A stretch of 64,000 nt of DNA from MR-S7 sp000400995 (lineage in GTDB: Bacteria > Pseudomonadota > Gammaproteobacteria > Burkholderiales > Burkholderiaceae_C), in the NCBI RefSeq assembly GCF_045291395.1, contig NZ_CP152342.1, forward strand, positions 868,001 through 932,000, in the 5' to 3' direction. Made by a program: the position numbers and the translations under genes. The notes under the pieces were generated by a model that was not told the origin of the DNA, searched no databases, and saw nothing but the letters and a program-made list of their open reading frames with translations. Shown here one piece after another: positions 56,836-64,000 of this stretch; positions within the stretch are counted from its first letter, which is position 1; every line of letters begins with the position of its first letter.

Positions 56836-58011
56836 TTACAGGCCGGCGAGCTTCTTCTTGCCGCTGGCGTAGGCGCTGTCTTCCCAGATCACCCACTTGC
56901 CGCCGTCGACCACGTACTTGGTCACGAGCGGCACGATGTTCTGGCGGTGGTCGTCGAAGGTCACCTTGCCGATCACGGTGTCGGCATCCTTGGTGGCGTT
57001 GAGCACGTCGCGCACCTTCTTGCGGTCGGGGCCCACCTTCTCCACGGCGTCGATGATCAGGTTGGTGGCGGCGAAGGCGAACGGGCCGTAGGCCTCGGGC
57101 GGCTCGCCGAACTTCTGCTGCTGGTACTGTTCGGAGAAGAGCTTCCCGCCCGGCAGCTTCTCCAGCGGTGCGCCTTCCAGGAAGGCCAGCGAGCCCTCGG
57201 CCAGCTCCGGGCCCACGCCCTGGATGTAGGCGTCGGACATCACACCCGAGGTGCCCTGGAACTGCGCCTTGATGCCCAGCTTGTCCATCTGCGTGCGGAT
57301 GCGCACGCCCAGGGGTGTGAGGCCGCCGAAGTAGATGACGTCCGGCTTGAGCTCGCGGATCTTGGTCAGCTCGGTCGTGAAGTCCTGCTGTTCGGCCGTG
57401 ACGCCGAACGTGCCCACGATGGTGCCGCCGTCCTTCTTCAGGTATTCGCTGAAGTACTTGTTGTGGCCTTTGCCGTAGTCGGTGGTGTCGTGGATGACGG
57501 CCCACTTCTTGTAGCCCTGGCCGGTGACGAACTTGGCCGCCACCTCGCTCTGGTTGATCATGGTGCCGTTGACGCGGTGGACTTCCTTGAAGTTGTTCGC
57601 GTAGGTGATGTCGGGCAGCACGGCGCCCCACACCACGGCCGGCATGCCGAAGCGGCTGTACACGCCCACGGTGCCCATGGCCACGGCGGAGCAGAAGTGG
57701 GTGACGCCCGCCACGATGTTGCGGTCGGCCGCGACCTTGGTGGCGACCTGCACGCCCACGTTGGGGCGGCATTCGTCATCCTGCGTCACGAGCTGGTAGG
57801 TGTACTTCGCCTTGGGGTCCGCATTGCGCAGGCGCACGGCCAGCTCCGCCGAATTGCGGCCGCCCAGGCCGATGGCCGACACGCCGCCGGTCAGCGGGCC
57901 GATGAAGGCGATCTTGACGACGTCCTTGGCTGCTGCGGGCGCGCTGCCCAGGAGCATGCTGGCGGAGGCGGCCAGCATGGCGGCCGCGATGACGGAATGT
58001 TGCTTTGGCAC
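56836..58011 (-). CDS. livK: Periplasmic substrate-binding protein LivK type
   Basis: Leucine/amide-type binding protein (Peripla_BP_6), 391 residues. Signal peptide about 1-28 ending P-A-A-A. Mature start V-V-K-I-A-F-I-G-P-L-T-G-G is the family signature, and G-V-T-H-F-C-S-A-V-A-M and Y-G-P-F-A-F-A-A-T-N line the ligand cleft. It starts at a GTG (58011) after AAGGGG. Ligand may be an amino acid, amide or urea derivative, to judge from the amidase and amidohydrolase of the operon. Two palindromes precede it. Confidence 0.9.
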   Translation of the reverse strand: MPKQHSVIAAAMLAASASMLLGSAPAAAKDVVKIAFIGPLTGGVSAIGLGGRNSAELAVRLRNADPKAKYTYQLVTQDDECRPNVGVQVATKVAADRNIVAGVTHFCSAVAMGTVGVYSRFGMPAVVWGAVLPDITYANNFKEVHRVNGTMINQSEVAAKFVTGQGYKKWAVIHDTTDYGKGHNKYFSEYLKKDGGTIVGTFGVTAEQQDFTTELTKIRELKPDVIYFGGLTPLGVRIRTQMDKLGIKAQFQGTSGVMSDAYIQGVGPELAEGSLAFLEGAPLEKLPGGKLFSEQYQQQKFGEPPEAYGPFAFAATNLIIDAVEKVGPDRKKVRDVLNATKDADTVIGKVTFDDHRQNIVPLVTKYVVDGGKWVIWEDSAYASGKKKLAGL

Positions 58012-58043
58012 CTTTTTCCCCTTTGAAGTGAGCGCTGGATGGG

Positions 58044-58060
58044 TTTCAAGCCAATTGAAA
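58044..58060. promoter_or_regulatory. livK operator candidate, site 1
   Basis: TTTCAAGCCAATTGAAA, an inverted repeat TTTCAA-N5-TTGAAA, 33 bp upstream of the livK start. Same architecture as site 2. Confidence 0.5.
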
Positions 58061-58084
58061 ATTTGTGCAAGTCATGGGCACTAA

Positions 58085-58101
58085 ATTCAAGTGACTTGAA
58101 A
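58085..58101. promoter_or_regulatory. livK operator candidate, site 2
   Basis: ATTCAAGTGACTTGAAA; the inner 15 bases TTCAAGTGACTTGAA form a perfect palindrome. Its centre is 41 bp from that of site 1, close to four helical turns, so two dimers would bind the same DNA face. AAATT.TGCAAG is also repeated after each site. Confidence 0.55.
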
Positions 58102-58257
58102 ATTATGCAAGCAGCATGCCAACCTGGGGGTGCCGAAATATGCTCGGTAACCCGCACTGTTGCGGCCTGGCGGCGGGCCAGGGCGCGCAGGAACACCGCG
58201 GCTGCCTCACGCTGGTGCAGCCGCATGCCTGGCTTTGGGGCGTGGTGCGGCGGGAAT

Positions 58258-58284
58258 AAAAAAAGCGCTGCAGGAGCAGCGCTT
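58258..58284 (-). terminator. Rho-independent terminator of metQ
   Basis: On the minus strand AAGCGCTGC-TCCT-GCAGCGCTT followed by a run of T (plus-strand A7 at 58258-58264), 23 bp after the metQ stop. Confidence 0.88.
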
Positions 58285-58306
58285 CAGGGATGGAGCGTGG
58301 AGAGGC

Positions 58307-59092
58307 TCAGAACGCGGGCACCACGGCGCCCTTGTACTTGTCCTGGATGAACTTCTTCACCTCGGGCGTGTGCAGCGCGTTGATCAGCTTGGCGATGGTG
58401 GCGTCGCCCGCACGGTCGGCGCGGGCCGCCACGATGTTGGTGTAGGGCGAATCGGCGCCTTCGATGAACAGCGCGTCCTGCGTGGGGTTCAGCTTGGCCT
58501 CGATCGCGTAGTTGGTGTTGATCAGGGCCAGGTCCACGTCGGCCAGGGCGCGCGGCAGCAGCGGGGCTTCGAGTTCCTTGAACTTGAGCTTCTTGGGGTT
58601 CTTGGCCACGTCCAGCGGCGTGGGCGTGAGGCTCTTGGAGTCCTTCAGCTCGATCAGGCCCTGCTTGGCCAGCAGGATCAGCGCGCGACCGCCATTGGAG
58701 GGGTCGTTGGGGATGGCCACGATGGCGCCGTCCTTGAGCTGATTCACATTCTTGATCTTGCTGGAGTAGGCGCCGAAGGGCTCCACGTGCACCTTGCCGT
58801 TGGGAACGGCCACCAGGCTGCTCTTGCGGTCCTTGTTGTAGCTGTCCAGATAGGGCTGGTGCTGGAAGAAGTTGGCGTCGAGCTGCTTGTCCTGCACGGC
58901 GGCGTTGGGCTGCACGTAGTCGCTGAATTCCTTGATCTGCAGGTCCACGCCCTGGGCTTTGAGCTGGGGCTTCACGAAGTTCAGGATTTCCGCATGCGGC
59001 ACGGCCGTGGCGGCCACCTTGAGCACGTCGGCGGCCTGCGCGCCCAGCGCGAGGGTGGCCAGGGCAATGGCGGAGAGGGTTTTCTTCAGCAT
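58307..59092 (-). CDS. metQ: MetQ/NlpA-family methionine-binding lipoprotein-like protein
   Basis: 261-residue substrate-binding protein for methionine-type ABC import. Signal peptide L-K-K-T-L-S-A-I-A-L-A-T-L-A-L-G-A-Q-A-A without an obvious lipobox Cys, so probably a soluble periplasmic form. The core V-A-A-T-A-V-P-H-A-E-I-L and Y-V-Q-P-N-A-A-V-Q-D-K-Q-L-D-A-N-F-F-Q-H are family signatures. No metN or metI lies in the window, so the transporter is completed elsewhere or this is an orphan receptor. Confidence 0.88.
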   Translation of the reverse strand: MLKKTLSAIALATLALGAQAADVLKVAATAVPHAEILNFVKPQLKAQGVDLQIKEFSDYVQPNAAVQDKQLDANFFQHQPYLDSYNKDRKSSLVAVPNGKVHVEPFGAYSSKIKNVNQLKDGAIVAIPNDPSNGGRALILLAKQGLIELKDSKSLTPTPLDVAKNPKKLKFKELEAPLLPRALADVDLALINTNYAIEAKLNPTQDALFIEGADSPYTNIVAARADRAGDATIAKLINALHTPEVKKFIQDKYKGAVVPAF

Positions 59093-59213
59093 GGCGATCA
59101 GCGTCCTTTGAATGGGTTACTCCACATCGCCGCTTCATGCAAGAGGGCGATTGCTAGGGCGCAAGTGTAAGACGGGCACACGCCCGGCAATTCGTTTTTA
59201 TTTTCATATTCAT

Positions 59214-59227
59214 ATATGGCGCCATAT
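59214..59227. promoter_or_regulatory. Palindrome upstream of metQ
   Basis: Perfect 14-bp palindrome ATATGGCGCCATAT, 121 bp before the metQ start in an AT-rich stretch that stands out from the GC-rich surroundings. Could be an operator for a methionine regulator; no protein assigned. The 59093-59320 gap otherwise holds a small GGGC...GCCC hairpin and repeat copy 8. Confidence 0.35.
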
Positions 59228-59248
59228 CTTTATGGAGGGAATTTATGG

Positions 59249-59302
59249 CGAAATAGGGCTGCGGCGCTTTACTGGAAAGCGCTGGCAGCTATGAATAGGG
59301 GA
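59249..59302 (-). repeat. Dispersed GCGCTT hairpin repeat, copy 8
   Basis: Minus-strand copy: CATAGCTGCCA, arms GCGCTTT and AAAGCGC, GCAGCCC, TATTTC. Lies after the serB stop, where it could mark the transcript end. Confidence 0.78.
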
Positions 59303-59320
59303 GCGTTGGCGCGCGTGCGT

Positions 59321-60043
59321 TCAGCGCAGCACTTCCAGTAGCCGGTCCAGCCCGCCCTGGTTGATCGCCACCTTGGCCTGCGCGCGCACGGCGGGCTTGG
59401 CGTGGTAGGCCACCGAGAGGCCCGCGGCGCCCATCATCGGCAGGTCGTTCGCGCCGTCGCCCACGGCGATCGCCTGGCGCGGGTCTATGCCCATGAGCGA
59501 TGCCACCTCCAGCAGCGTGCGGCGCTTCTCGGCCCCGTCGCAGATGTCGCCCCAGGGCTGGTCCACCATGCGGCCGGTGAGCTGGCCGCCCTCGACCTCC
59601 AGCACGTTGGAGCGTGCGAAGTCGATGCCCAGATGCGTCTTCACGCGGTCGGAGAAGAACGTGAACCCGCCCGATACCAGCAGCGTGGCCAGGCCCGCGG
59701 CCTTGGCGGTGTCGATCAGTTCCTTCGCGCCGGGGGTGAAGCGCAGCCGCTCGGCGAACACGCGCTCCAGGTGGTCCATGCCCACGCCCTTGAGCAGCGC
59801 CACGCGCTGGCGCAGGCTTTCCTTGTAGTCGGCGATCACGCCCTGCATCGCCGCCTCGGTGATGGCCGCCACCTCGGCCTTGCGGCCCGCGGCGTCGGCG
59901 ATCTCGTCCACGCACTCGATGCTGATGAGCGTGGAGTCCATGTCGAACGCGATGAGCTTGTAATCGGCCAGGCGCAGCGGCGGCGCGATGCCCTGCACGA
60001 CGAGGCCGGGGGCGAATTCGGTGGGGGTGGCGTGGGCGGTCAT
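59321..60043 (-). CDS. serB: Phosphoserine phosphatase
   Basis: HAD-family phosphatase for the last step of serine synthesis. 240 residues. Motif I F-D-M-D-S-T with nucleophile Asp34 and Asp36, motif II S-G-G-F-T near 119, and motif IV V-G-D-G-A-N-D near 193-199 are complete. The frame is open upstream, but the ATG at 60043 begins the conserved protein. No clear ribosome-binding site is seen; repeat copy 9 lies directly upstream. Confidence 0.93.
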   Translation of the reverse strand: MTAHATPTEFAPGLVVQGIAPPLRLADYKLIAFDMDSTLISIECVDEIADAAGRKAEVAAITEAAMQGVIADYKESLRQRVALLKGVGMDHLERVFAERLRFTPGAKELIDTAKAAGLATLLVSGGFTFFSDRVKTHLGIDFARSNVLEVEGGQLTGRMVDQPWGDICDGAEKRRTLLEVASLMGIDPRQAIAVGDGANDLPMMGAAGLSVAYHAKPAVRAQAKVAINQGGLDRLLEVLR

Positions 60044-60048
60044 ATGCT

Positions 60049-60110
60049 TCTGAAAAGATAGCTGCCTGCGCTTGTTCCACAAGGGCAAACAGGCAAAAAG
60101 ACTAAAAATC
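60049..60110 (+). repeat. Dispersed GCGCTT hairpin repeat, copy 9 (decayed)
   Basis: Plus-strand copy GATAGCTGCCT, left arm GCGCTTG intact, right arm decayed to AAGGGC, then AGGC and an A-rich edge. The most diverged copy; it sits in the serB leader. Confidence 0.6.
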
Positions 60111-60125
60111 GGATGGGAGCGCGGA

Positions 60126-60917
60126 TTATCGCCGCCCCGCGCCCGGTTGCAGGCTGCGCTGCGCGCGCTGGCAGATGCGCTGCGTGGCGGCGCAGCCGCC
60201 ATCCTGCAGCCACTGGGCGCACAGCGCGCGCACCCAGTCGGGCCGGTCCTTGGCTGCGTCGTTGAGCCAGTTGGCTACCGAGTCCTGCACGTAGGCGCTG
60301 GGATCGGCGCGCAGCGGCACCAGCAGGGGTAGTGCGGTGTCGGGGCGGCTCTTGAGGTCCGCGATGTGGGCGCACCAGACGCCGCGCGGGCGCAGTGCCT
60401 CGCTGGCGAAGCGGCGCAGGCGCTCGGAGGGCGCATCCGTCCAGGCGGCCAGCAGCGCGACGGCCTCGGGCAGCTGCCGCGCGAGGTGCGGGCGCACGGC
60501 CATCCAGGCCCATTCGCGCACGCCGAAGTGCGCATCGTCGGCCAGCGGGCGGATGGCGGCGAGCCGCGTGGGCAGGTCCAGCCCTGGCTGCGCGCCGACC
60601 ATGAAGCAGGCCCAGCCGCGCACCGTGTCGGCGGGGTGGACCCTGCAGGTGCCGATGCCGGGGCTGCCCAGTGCCTGCAGCAGCAACGCGCCGATGCGCT
60701 CCATGCGCTTCAGGATGCCGAGGCGGCACGCGTCCTCGGCAGCGGCATGGAGGGCGGGCGGCAGGCCGGGGAACACGCTGCGCAGCAGCTTGGCCTGGTC
60801 GAGTACCAGGCATTCGGCGAGGGTGGCCGTGGGCAGCGTGCCGCGCGAGAGCGCGTCGAGCACGCCGGCGGGAATGTCCGCGGCGCGCGTGGCGCCCTTG
60901 CGCTCAGGCGGCGCCAT
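60126..60917 (-). CDS. HEAT-repeat protein, DNA alkylation repair (AlkC/AlkD)-like
   Basis: 263 residues, all helical. Signature stretches F-G-V-R-E-W-A-W-M-A-V-R-P, R-L-R-R-F-A-S-E-A-L-R-P-R-G-V-W and Y-V-Q-D-S-V-A-N-W-L-N-D resemble the HEAT-like repeats of AlkC/AlkD-type alkylpurine glycosylases. Catalytic residues are not certain, so the enzyme activity is an inference. The start overlaps the marR end by 14 bases, so expression is tied to that regulator. Confidence 0.7.
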   Translation of the reverse strand: MAPPERKGATRAADIPAGVLDALSRGTLPTATLAECLVLDQAKLLRSVFPGLPPALHAAAEDACRLGILKRMERIGALLLQALGSPGIGTCRVHPADTVRGWACFMVGAQPGLDLPTRLAAIRPLADDAHFGVREWAWMAVRPHLARQLPEAVALLAAWTDAPSERLRRFASEALRPRGVWCAHIADLKSRPDTALPLLVPLRADPSAYVQDSVANWLNDAAKDRPDWVRALCAQWLQDGGCAATQRICQRAQRSLQPGAGRR

Positions 60918-61407
60918 GTGCCGCTGCGCCGGTGTTGGCGGCCACCTTGTCGAGCAGCCGGGCCAGCTGCGTGCGTTCGGCGGCGGTCAGGTTGCCGAAC
61001 AGGCCGGCGATCCACTGGCCGTGCTGCTCGAACAGCGTGCGGGCGAACTGCCGGCCCTTGCGCGTGAGCCGGATGCGCAGCGCGCGCCGGTCGCCGGGCT
61101 CGGCATGGCGCTCGGCCAGCGCCCCTCGCTCCAGCCCGTCGAGCAGGCCGGTGACGGTGGCGCGCGTGACGCCCGCCTGCCCGGCCAGCAGGTTGGGCGC
61201 CAGGCCGTCGGGCGCGGCGTCGAGCAGGAAGAGCATGACGAACCGGCCTTCCGACAGGCCGTGCGGGGCCAGCAGCGCGGCGCAGTCGCGGTCGATGCGC
61301 GCGGCCAGCGACAGGGTCTGGAAGCACAGGCGGATGCCTTGCAGGTCGGGAAGCTGCCGCCGTTCGGCCTCCTGCAGCAGAGCGAGGTATTTCTGTTCGA
61401 GCACCAT
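60904..61407 (-). CDS. MarR-family transcriptional regulator
   Basis: 167 residues, winged-helix MarR protein: L-S-E-G-R-F-V-M-L-F-L-L-D, then a recognition helix region A-N-L/L-A-G-Q-A-G-V-T-R-A-T-V-T-G-L-L-D-G-L and the wing R-A-L-R-I-R-L-T-R-K-G. Target genes are unknown; the coupled HEAT gene and the CbiM-like permease just upstream are candidates. An AT-rich ATCATACGGTATGGCG stretch lies before its start. Confidence 0.88.
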   Translation of the reverse strand: MVLEQKYLALLQEAERRQLPDLQGIRLCFQTLSLAARIDRDCAALLAPHGLSEGRFVMLFLLDAAPDGLAPNLLAGQAGVTRATVTGLLDGLERGALAERHAEPGDRRALRIRLTRKGRQFARTLFEQHGQWIAGLFGNLTAAERTQLARLLDKVAANTGAAAHGAA

Positions 61408-61444
61408 GCCGCGATCATACGGTATGGCGGCTAATCATCAGGTG

Positions 61445-62119
61445 CTATCGCTGGTCCAGGTACAGCCGGTCGGACCAGGTGGCCAGCCACTCGGGCTTGA
61501 AGGCAACGAACACCGCGCACAGCATGCCGGTGACCACCGCGTCGCCCCAGGCCATGAGCCAGCGCGCCACCAGCGAGAGCTGCTCGCCCACGCCCGGCAG
61601 CACGTGGCCCACCCACTGCGACAGCGTGCCGGCGGCGAACACGCACAGTGCCGTGCCCAGGAAGCCCCGGCCCAGCACGTAGACGAACAGGCGCGCGCCG
61701 CCCAGCGCGCGCGTGCCGGAGAGCCGGCGCACCGCCGCGCCCAGCAGCACCGCCAGCGAGGCCGGCACCACGCCCTGCCACACGGCCAGGCCCAGCGCGT
61801 CGCCCCAGGCCAGGCCGGGCGAGACCAGCGCGGCGATGCCGCCCACCGCCAGCAGCGTGGGCACGGCCAGCGGCCAGCCGAGCATGAGCAGCACCAGGCA
61901 GGCGCCCGACCACTGCAGCTGCAGCGGCATGCGGTGCAGCGTGGGCAGCGCCCAGGCCCAGGGCAGCAGCGCCAGGGTGGCCAGCAGCGGCGTCCACAAC
62001 GCGGCGGGCGCGCCATGGGTTTCGTGGGCCAGGGGCTCGCGGCTGGCCAGCAGCCGCCAGGGCCGCGCGGCCAGGGCGAGGGCCAGGGCCAGCAGGGCGA
62101 GGGCGGCTTCGATCCACAT
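61445..62119 (-). CDS. CbiM-like ECF transporter permease family protein
   Basis: 224 residues with about six hydrophobic segments. The end, W-G-D-A-V-V-T-G-M-L-C-A-V-F-V-A-F-K-P-E-W-L-A-T-W, matches the CbiM (PF01891) family of energy-coupling-factor permeases for cobalt or nickel. The N-terminal metal-binding M-H-I-x-D-G of true CbiM is missing, and no CbiN, CbiQ or ATPase gene is near, so it may be a solitary paralogue of unknown substrate. Starts right at the edge of repeat copy 10. Confidence 0.65.
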   Translation of the reverse strand: MWIEAALALLALALALAARPWRLLASREPLAHETHGAPAALWTPLLATLALLPWAWALPTLHRMPLQLQWSGACLVLLMLGWPLAVPTLLAVGGIAALVSPGLAWGDALGLAVWQGVVPASLAVLLGAAVRRLSGTRALGGARLFVYVLGRGFLGTALCVFAAGTLSQWVGHVLPGVGEQLSLVARWLMAWGDAVVTGMLCAVFVAFKPEWLATWSDRLYLDQR

Positions 62120-62188
62120 TGCTATGGTTTAAGTAGCTGGTCGCGCTTGATGGATAAGCGCTGGAGGCCGATTTGTCTCATATTTTCC
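62120..62188 (+). repeat. Dispersed GCGCTT hairpin repeat, copy 10
   Basis: Plus-strand copy, near-consensus: AAGTAGCTGGTC, arms GCGCTTG and AAGCGC around ATGGAT, GGAGGCC, CTCATATTTT. It fills exactly the gap between the mfd stop and the CbiM-like start. Its CTCATATTTT edge is identical to copy 3. Confidence 0.85.
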
Positions 62189-62189
62189 T

Positions 62190-64000
62190 CTACGCTCCCA
62201 GCGGCTTTCCCAGGCTGCGCAGCACGTCGCGCACCATCTGCGCGCGGTCCTTGGGCTCGGGCAGCTCGCGCTCGATGCGCAGCTTGTCGTTGCCCGCGAG
62301 CTTGATGTGCTTGTTCTTCTGGATCAGGTGGATGATGGCCATCGGGTCGATGGGCGGCTGGGGCTTGAAGGTGATGGTGATCACGCCGGGCGCCGCGTCC
62401 ACCTTGGCCACGCCGTAGGGCGCCGACAGCACGCGCAGGCGGTGCACGTCGATGAGCGACTGCGCCTGCGGCGGCAGCTTGCCGAAGCGGTCCACGATTT
62501 CCTCCAGCAGCGCGTCGATCTGGTCGCCGGTCTTGGCGGTGGCGAGCTTCTTGTAGAACGACAGGCGCAGGTGCACGTCGCCGCAGTAGTCGCCCGGCAG
62601 CAGCGCGGGGGCGTGCAGGTTGATGTCGGTCGCTGCCTGCATGGGCGAGAGCAGGTCGGGCTCCTTGCCGGCCTTGAGCGCCTTGACGGCCTCGGCCAGC
62701 ATGTCGTTGTAGAGTTGGAAGCCCACCTCCAGCATGTTGCCGCTCTGGTTCTCGCCCAGCACTTCGCCCGCGCCGCGGATCTCCAGGTCGTGCATGGCGA
62801 GGTAGAAGCCGCTGCCCAGCTCCTCCATCTGCTGGATGGCGTCCAGCCGCTGCTGCGCCTGCTTGGTCAGGCCGTCCATGTCGGGCACCATCAGGTAGGC
62901 ATAGGCTTGGTGGTGGCTGCGGCCCACGCGGCCGCGCAGCTGGTGCAACTGCGCCAGGCCGAACTTGTCGGCGCGGCTGATGACGATGGTGTTGGCGGTG
63001 GGCACGTCGATGCCGGTCTCGATGATGGTCGAGCACAGCAGGATGTTGTAGCGCTGGGCGACGAAGTCGCGCATCACGCGCTCCAACTCGCGCTCGGGCA
63101 TCTGGCCGTGGGCCACGGCGATGCGGGCCTCGGGCAATATCTCTTCGAGCTTCTGGCGCCGGTTCTCGATGGTTTCCACCTCGTTGTGCAGGAAGTAGCA
63201 CTGGCCGCCGCGCTTCAATTCGCGCAGCACGGCCTCGCGGATCACGCCCGTGCCCTCGTTCCTCACGAAGGTCTTGATGGCCAGGCGCCGCTGCGGCGCG
63301 GTGGCGATCACGCTGAGATCGCGCAGCCCTTCCAGCGCCATGCCCATGGTGCGCGGGATGGGCGTGGCCGTGAGCGTGAGCACGTCCACCTCGGCGCGCA
63401 TGGCCTTCATGGCCTCCTTGTGGCGCACGCCGAAGCGGTGTTCCTCGTCGATGATGAGCAGGCCCAGGTTCTTGAACCTGGTCGATTCGCTGAGCAGCTT
63501 GTGCGTGCCCACGACGATGTCCACCGTGCCGTCGGCGATGCCCTTGACGGCCGCGGTGATCTCCTTGCCCGAGCGGAAGCGCGAGACCTCGGCCACTTTC
63601 ACCGGCCACTTGCTGAAGCGGTCGCTCAGCGTGCGGAAGTGCTGCTCGGCCAGCAGCGTGGTGGGCGCGAGGAAGGCCACCTGCCTGCCCCCGGCCACGG
63701 CCACGAAGCAGGCGCGCAGGGCCACCTCGGTCTTGCCGAAGCCCACGTCGCCGCACACGAGGCGGTCCATGGGGCGCGGGCTGATCATGTCCTGCACCAC
63801 GGCGTGGATGGCGGCCTTCTGGTCGGCCGTTTCCTCGAAGCCGAAGTCGCCCGCGAAGGTCTCGTAGTCCTGCGGCGAATAGCGGAACGCATGGCCTTCG
63901 CGCGCGGCGCGGCGCGCGTAGATGTTGAGCAGCTCGGCGGCGGCGTCGCGCACCTGTTCGGCGGCCTTGCGCTTGGCCTTTTCCCACTGGCCGCTGCCCA
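62190..64000 (-). CDS. mfd: Transcription-repair coupling factor Mfd, 5'-truncated by window edge
   Basis: C-terminal ~603 residues of the ATP-driven translocase that removes stalled RNA polymerase and recruits UvrA. The open frame runs past the window edge (G-S-G-Q-W-E-K-A-K-R-K). Visible are the helicase motifs V-C-G-D-V-G-F-G-K-T (Walker A), D-E-E-H (motif II) and T-A-T-P-I-P-R-T (motif III), then the second RecA lobe with V-G-R-S-H-H-Q-A, and the TRG segment L-G-S-G-F-Y-L-A-M-H-D-L-E-I-R-G. The D7 domain follows. Stop TAG at 62190-62192. Confidence 0.95.
   Translation of the reverse strand, partial: GSGQWEKAKRKAAEQVRDAAAELLNIYARRAAREGHAFRYSPQDYETFAGDFGFEETADQKAAIHAVVQDMISPRPMDRLVCGDVGFGKTEVALRACFVAVAGGRQVAFLAPTTLLAEQHFRTLSDRFSKWPVKVAEVSRFRSGKEITAAVKGIADGTVDIVVGTHKLLSESTRFKNLGLLIIDEEHRFGVRHKEAMKAMRAEVDVLTLTATPIPRTMGMALEGLRDLSVIATAPQRRLAIKTFVRNEGTGVIREAVLRELKRGGQCYFLHNEVETIENRRQKLEEILPEARIAVAHGQMPERELERVMRDFVAQRYNILLCSTIIETGIDVPTANTIVISRADKFGLAQLHQLRGRVGRSHHQAYAYLMVPDMDGLTKQAQQRLDAIQQMEELGSGFYLAMHDLEIRGAGEVLGENQSGNMLEVGFQLYNDMLAEAVKALKAGKEPDLLSPMQAATDINLHAPALLPGDYCGDVHLRLSFYKKLATAKTGDQIDALLEEIVDRFGKLPPQAQSLIDVHRLRVLSAPYGVAKVDAAPGVITITFKPQPPIDPMAIIHLIQKNKHIKLAGNDKLRIERELPEPKDRAQMVRDVLRSLGKPLGA

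Overview
The window is a gene-dense, high-GC chromosomal segment of a betaproteobacterium, almost certainly family Comamonadaceae and probably Acidovorax or Paracidovorax. The basis is a complete 16S-tRNAIle-tRNAAla-23S-5S operon whose 16S reads as Acidovorax-like, a rodZ-ispG-hisS-yfgM-bamB-der-hfq-hflX-hflK-hflC-hisZ-purA order typical of Burkholderiales, and a recurrent short intergenic repeat. I saw no prophage, insertion sequence, transposase or CRISPR array. The genus is inferred from reading the 16S, not from a database search.

Layout. 1-7 kb: a truncated LprI-like gene, slyX, a DUF1653 gene, an aldo/keto reductase, two small membrane proteins, the nitric-oxide pair ric/nsrR facing each other over a shared control region, a diguanylate cyclase and a quinone oxidoreductase. 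7-29.5 kb: a long co-directional run, surE-pcm-nlpD-rluD, scpB-rluB, ndk, rlmN-pilF-rodZ-ispG-hisS-yfgM-bamB-der, hfq-hflX-hflK-hflC-DUF2065-hisZ-purA and a phosphoribosyltransferase, covering envelope biogenesis, RNA modification, ribosome assembly GTPases, isoprenoids and purine/histidine synthesis. 29.5-35.3 kb: the rRNA operon with three tandem promoters, precursor-processing stems and a terminator, followed at once by rsuA. 36-42 kb: a beta-propeller/polysaccharide deacetylase pair, a fatty-acid hydroxylase, a CysZ/EI24 protein, a molybdopterin-binding-domain protein and glnA. 42-46 kb: the nitrogen regulators ntrB-ntrC; glnA carries a readable NtrC site and sigma54 promoter. 46-50 kb: a glycine-zipper/DUF2383 protein, xthA, a DUF1345 protein, argP and argO. 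50-58 kb: one minus-strand operon, livK-livH-livM-livG-livF-amidase-M20 amidohydrolase-XRE/cupin regulator, headed by two matching inverted repeats 41 bp apart. It looks like self-regulated uptake and hydrolysis of an amide or ureido compound. 58-64 kb: metQ, serB, a HEAT-repeat alkylation-repair-like gene, marR, a CbiM-like permease and the 3' part of mfd.

Two themes cut across these blocks. First, a ~50-65 bp repeat with a GCGCTT...AAGCGC hairpin occurs ten times at gene ends. In three places it overlaps or supplies a stop codon, in one it sits under a Shine-Dalgarno sequence, and in one it encodes the signal peptide of a polysaccharide deacetylase. Second, eight conserved genes (pcm, rluD, pilF, hflK, hisZ, cysZ-like, argO, the M20 amidohydrolase) each lack exactly one base, mostly in short G/C runs. 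That looks more like sequencing undercalls than eight real lesions, and they are listed as frameshifted genes.
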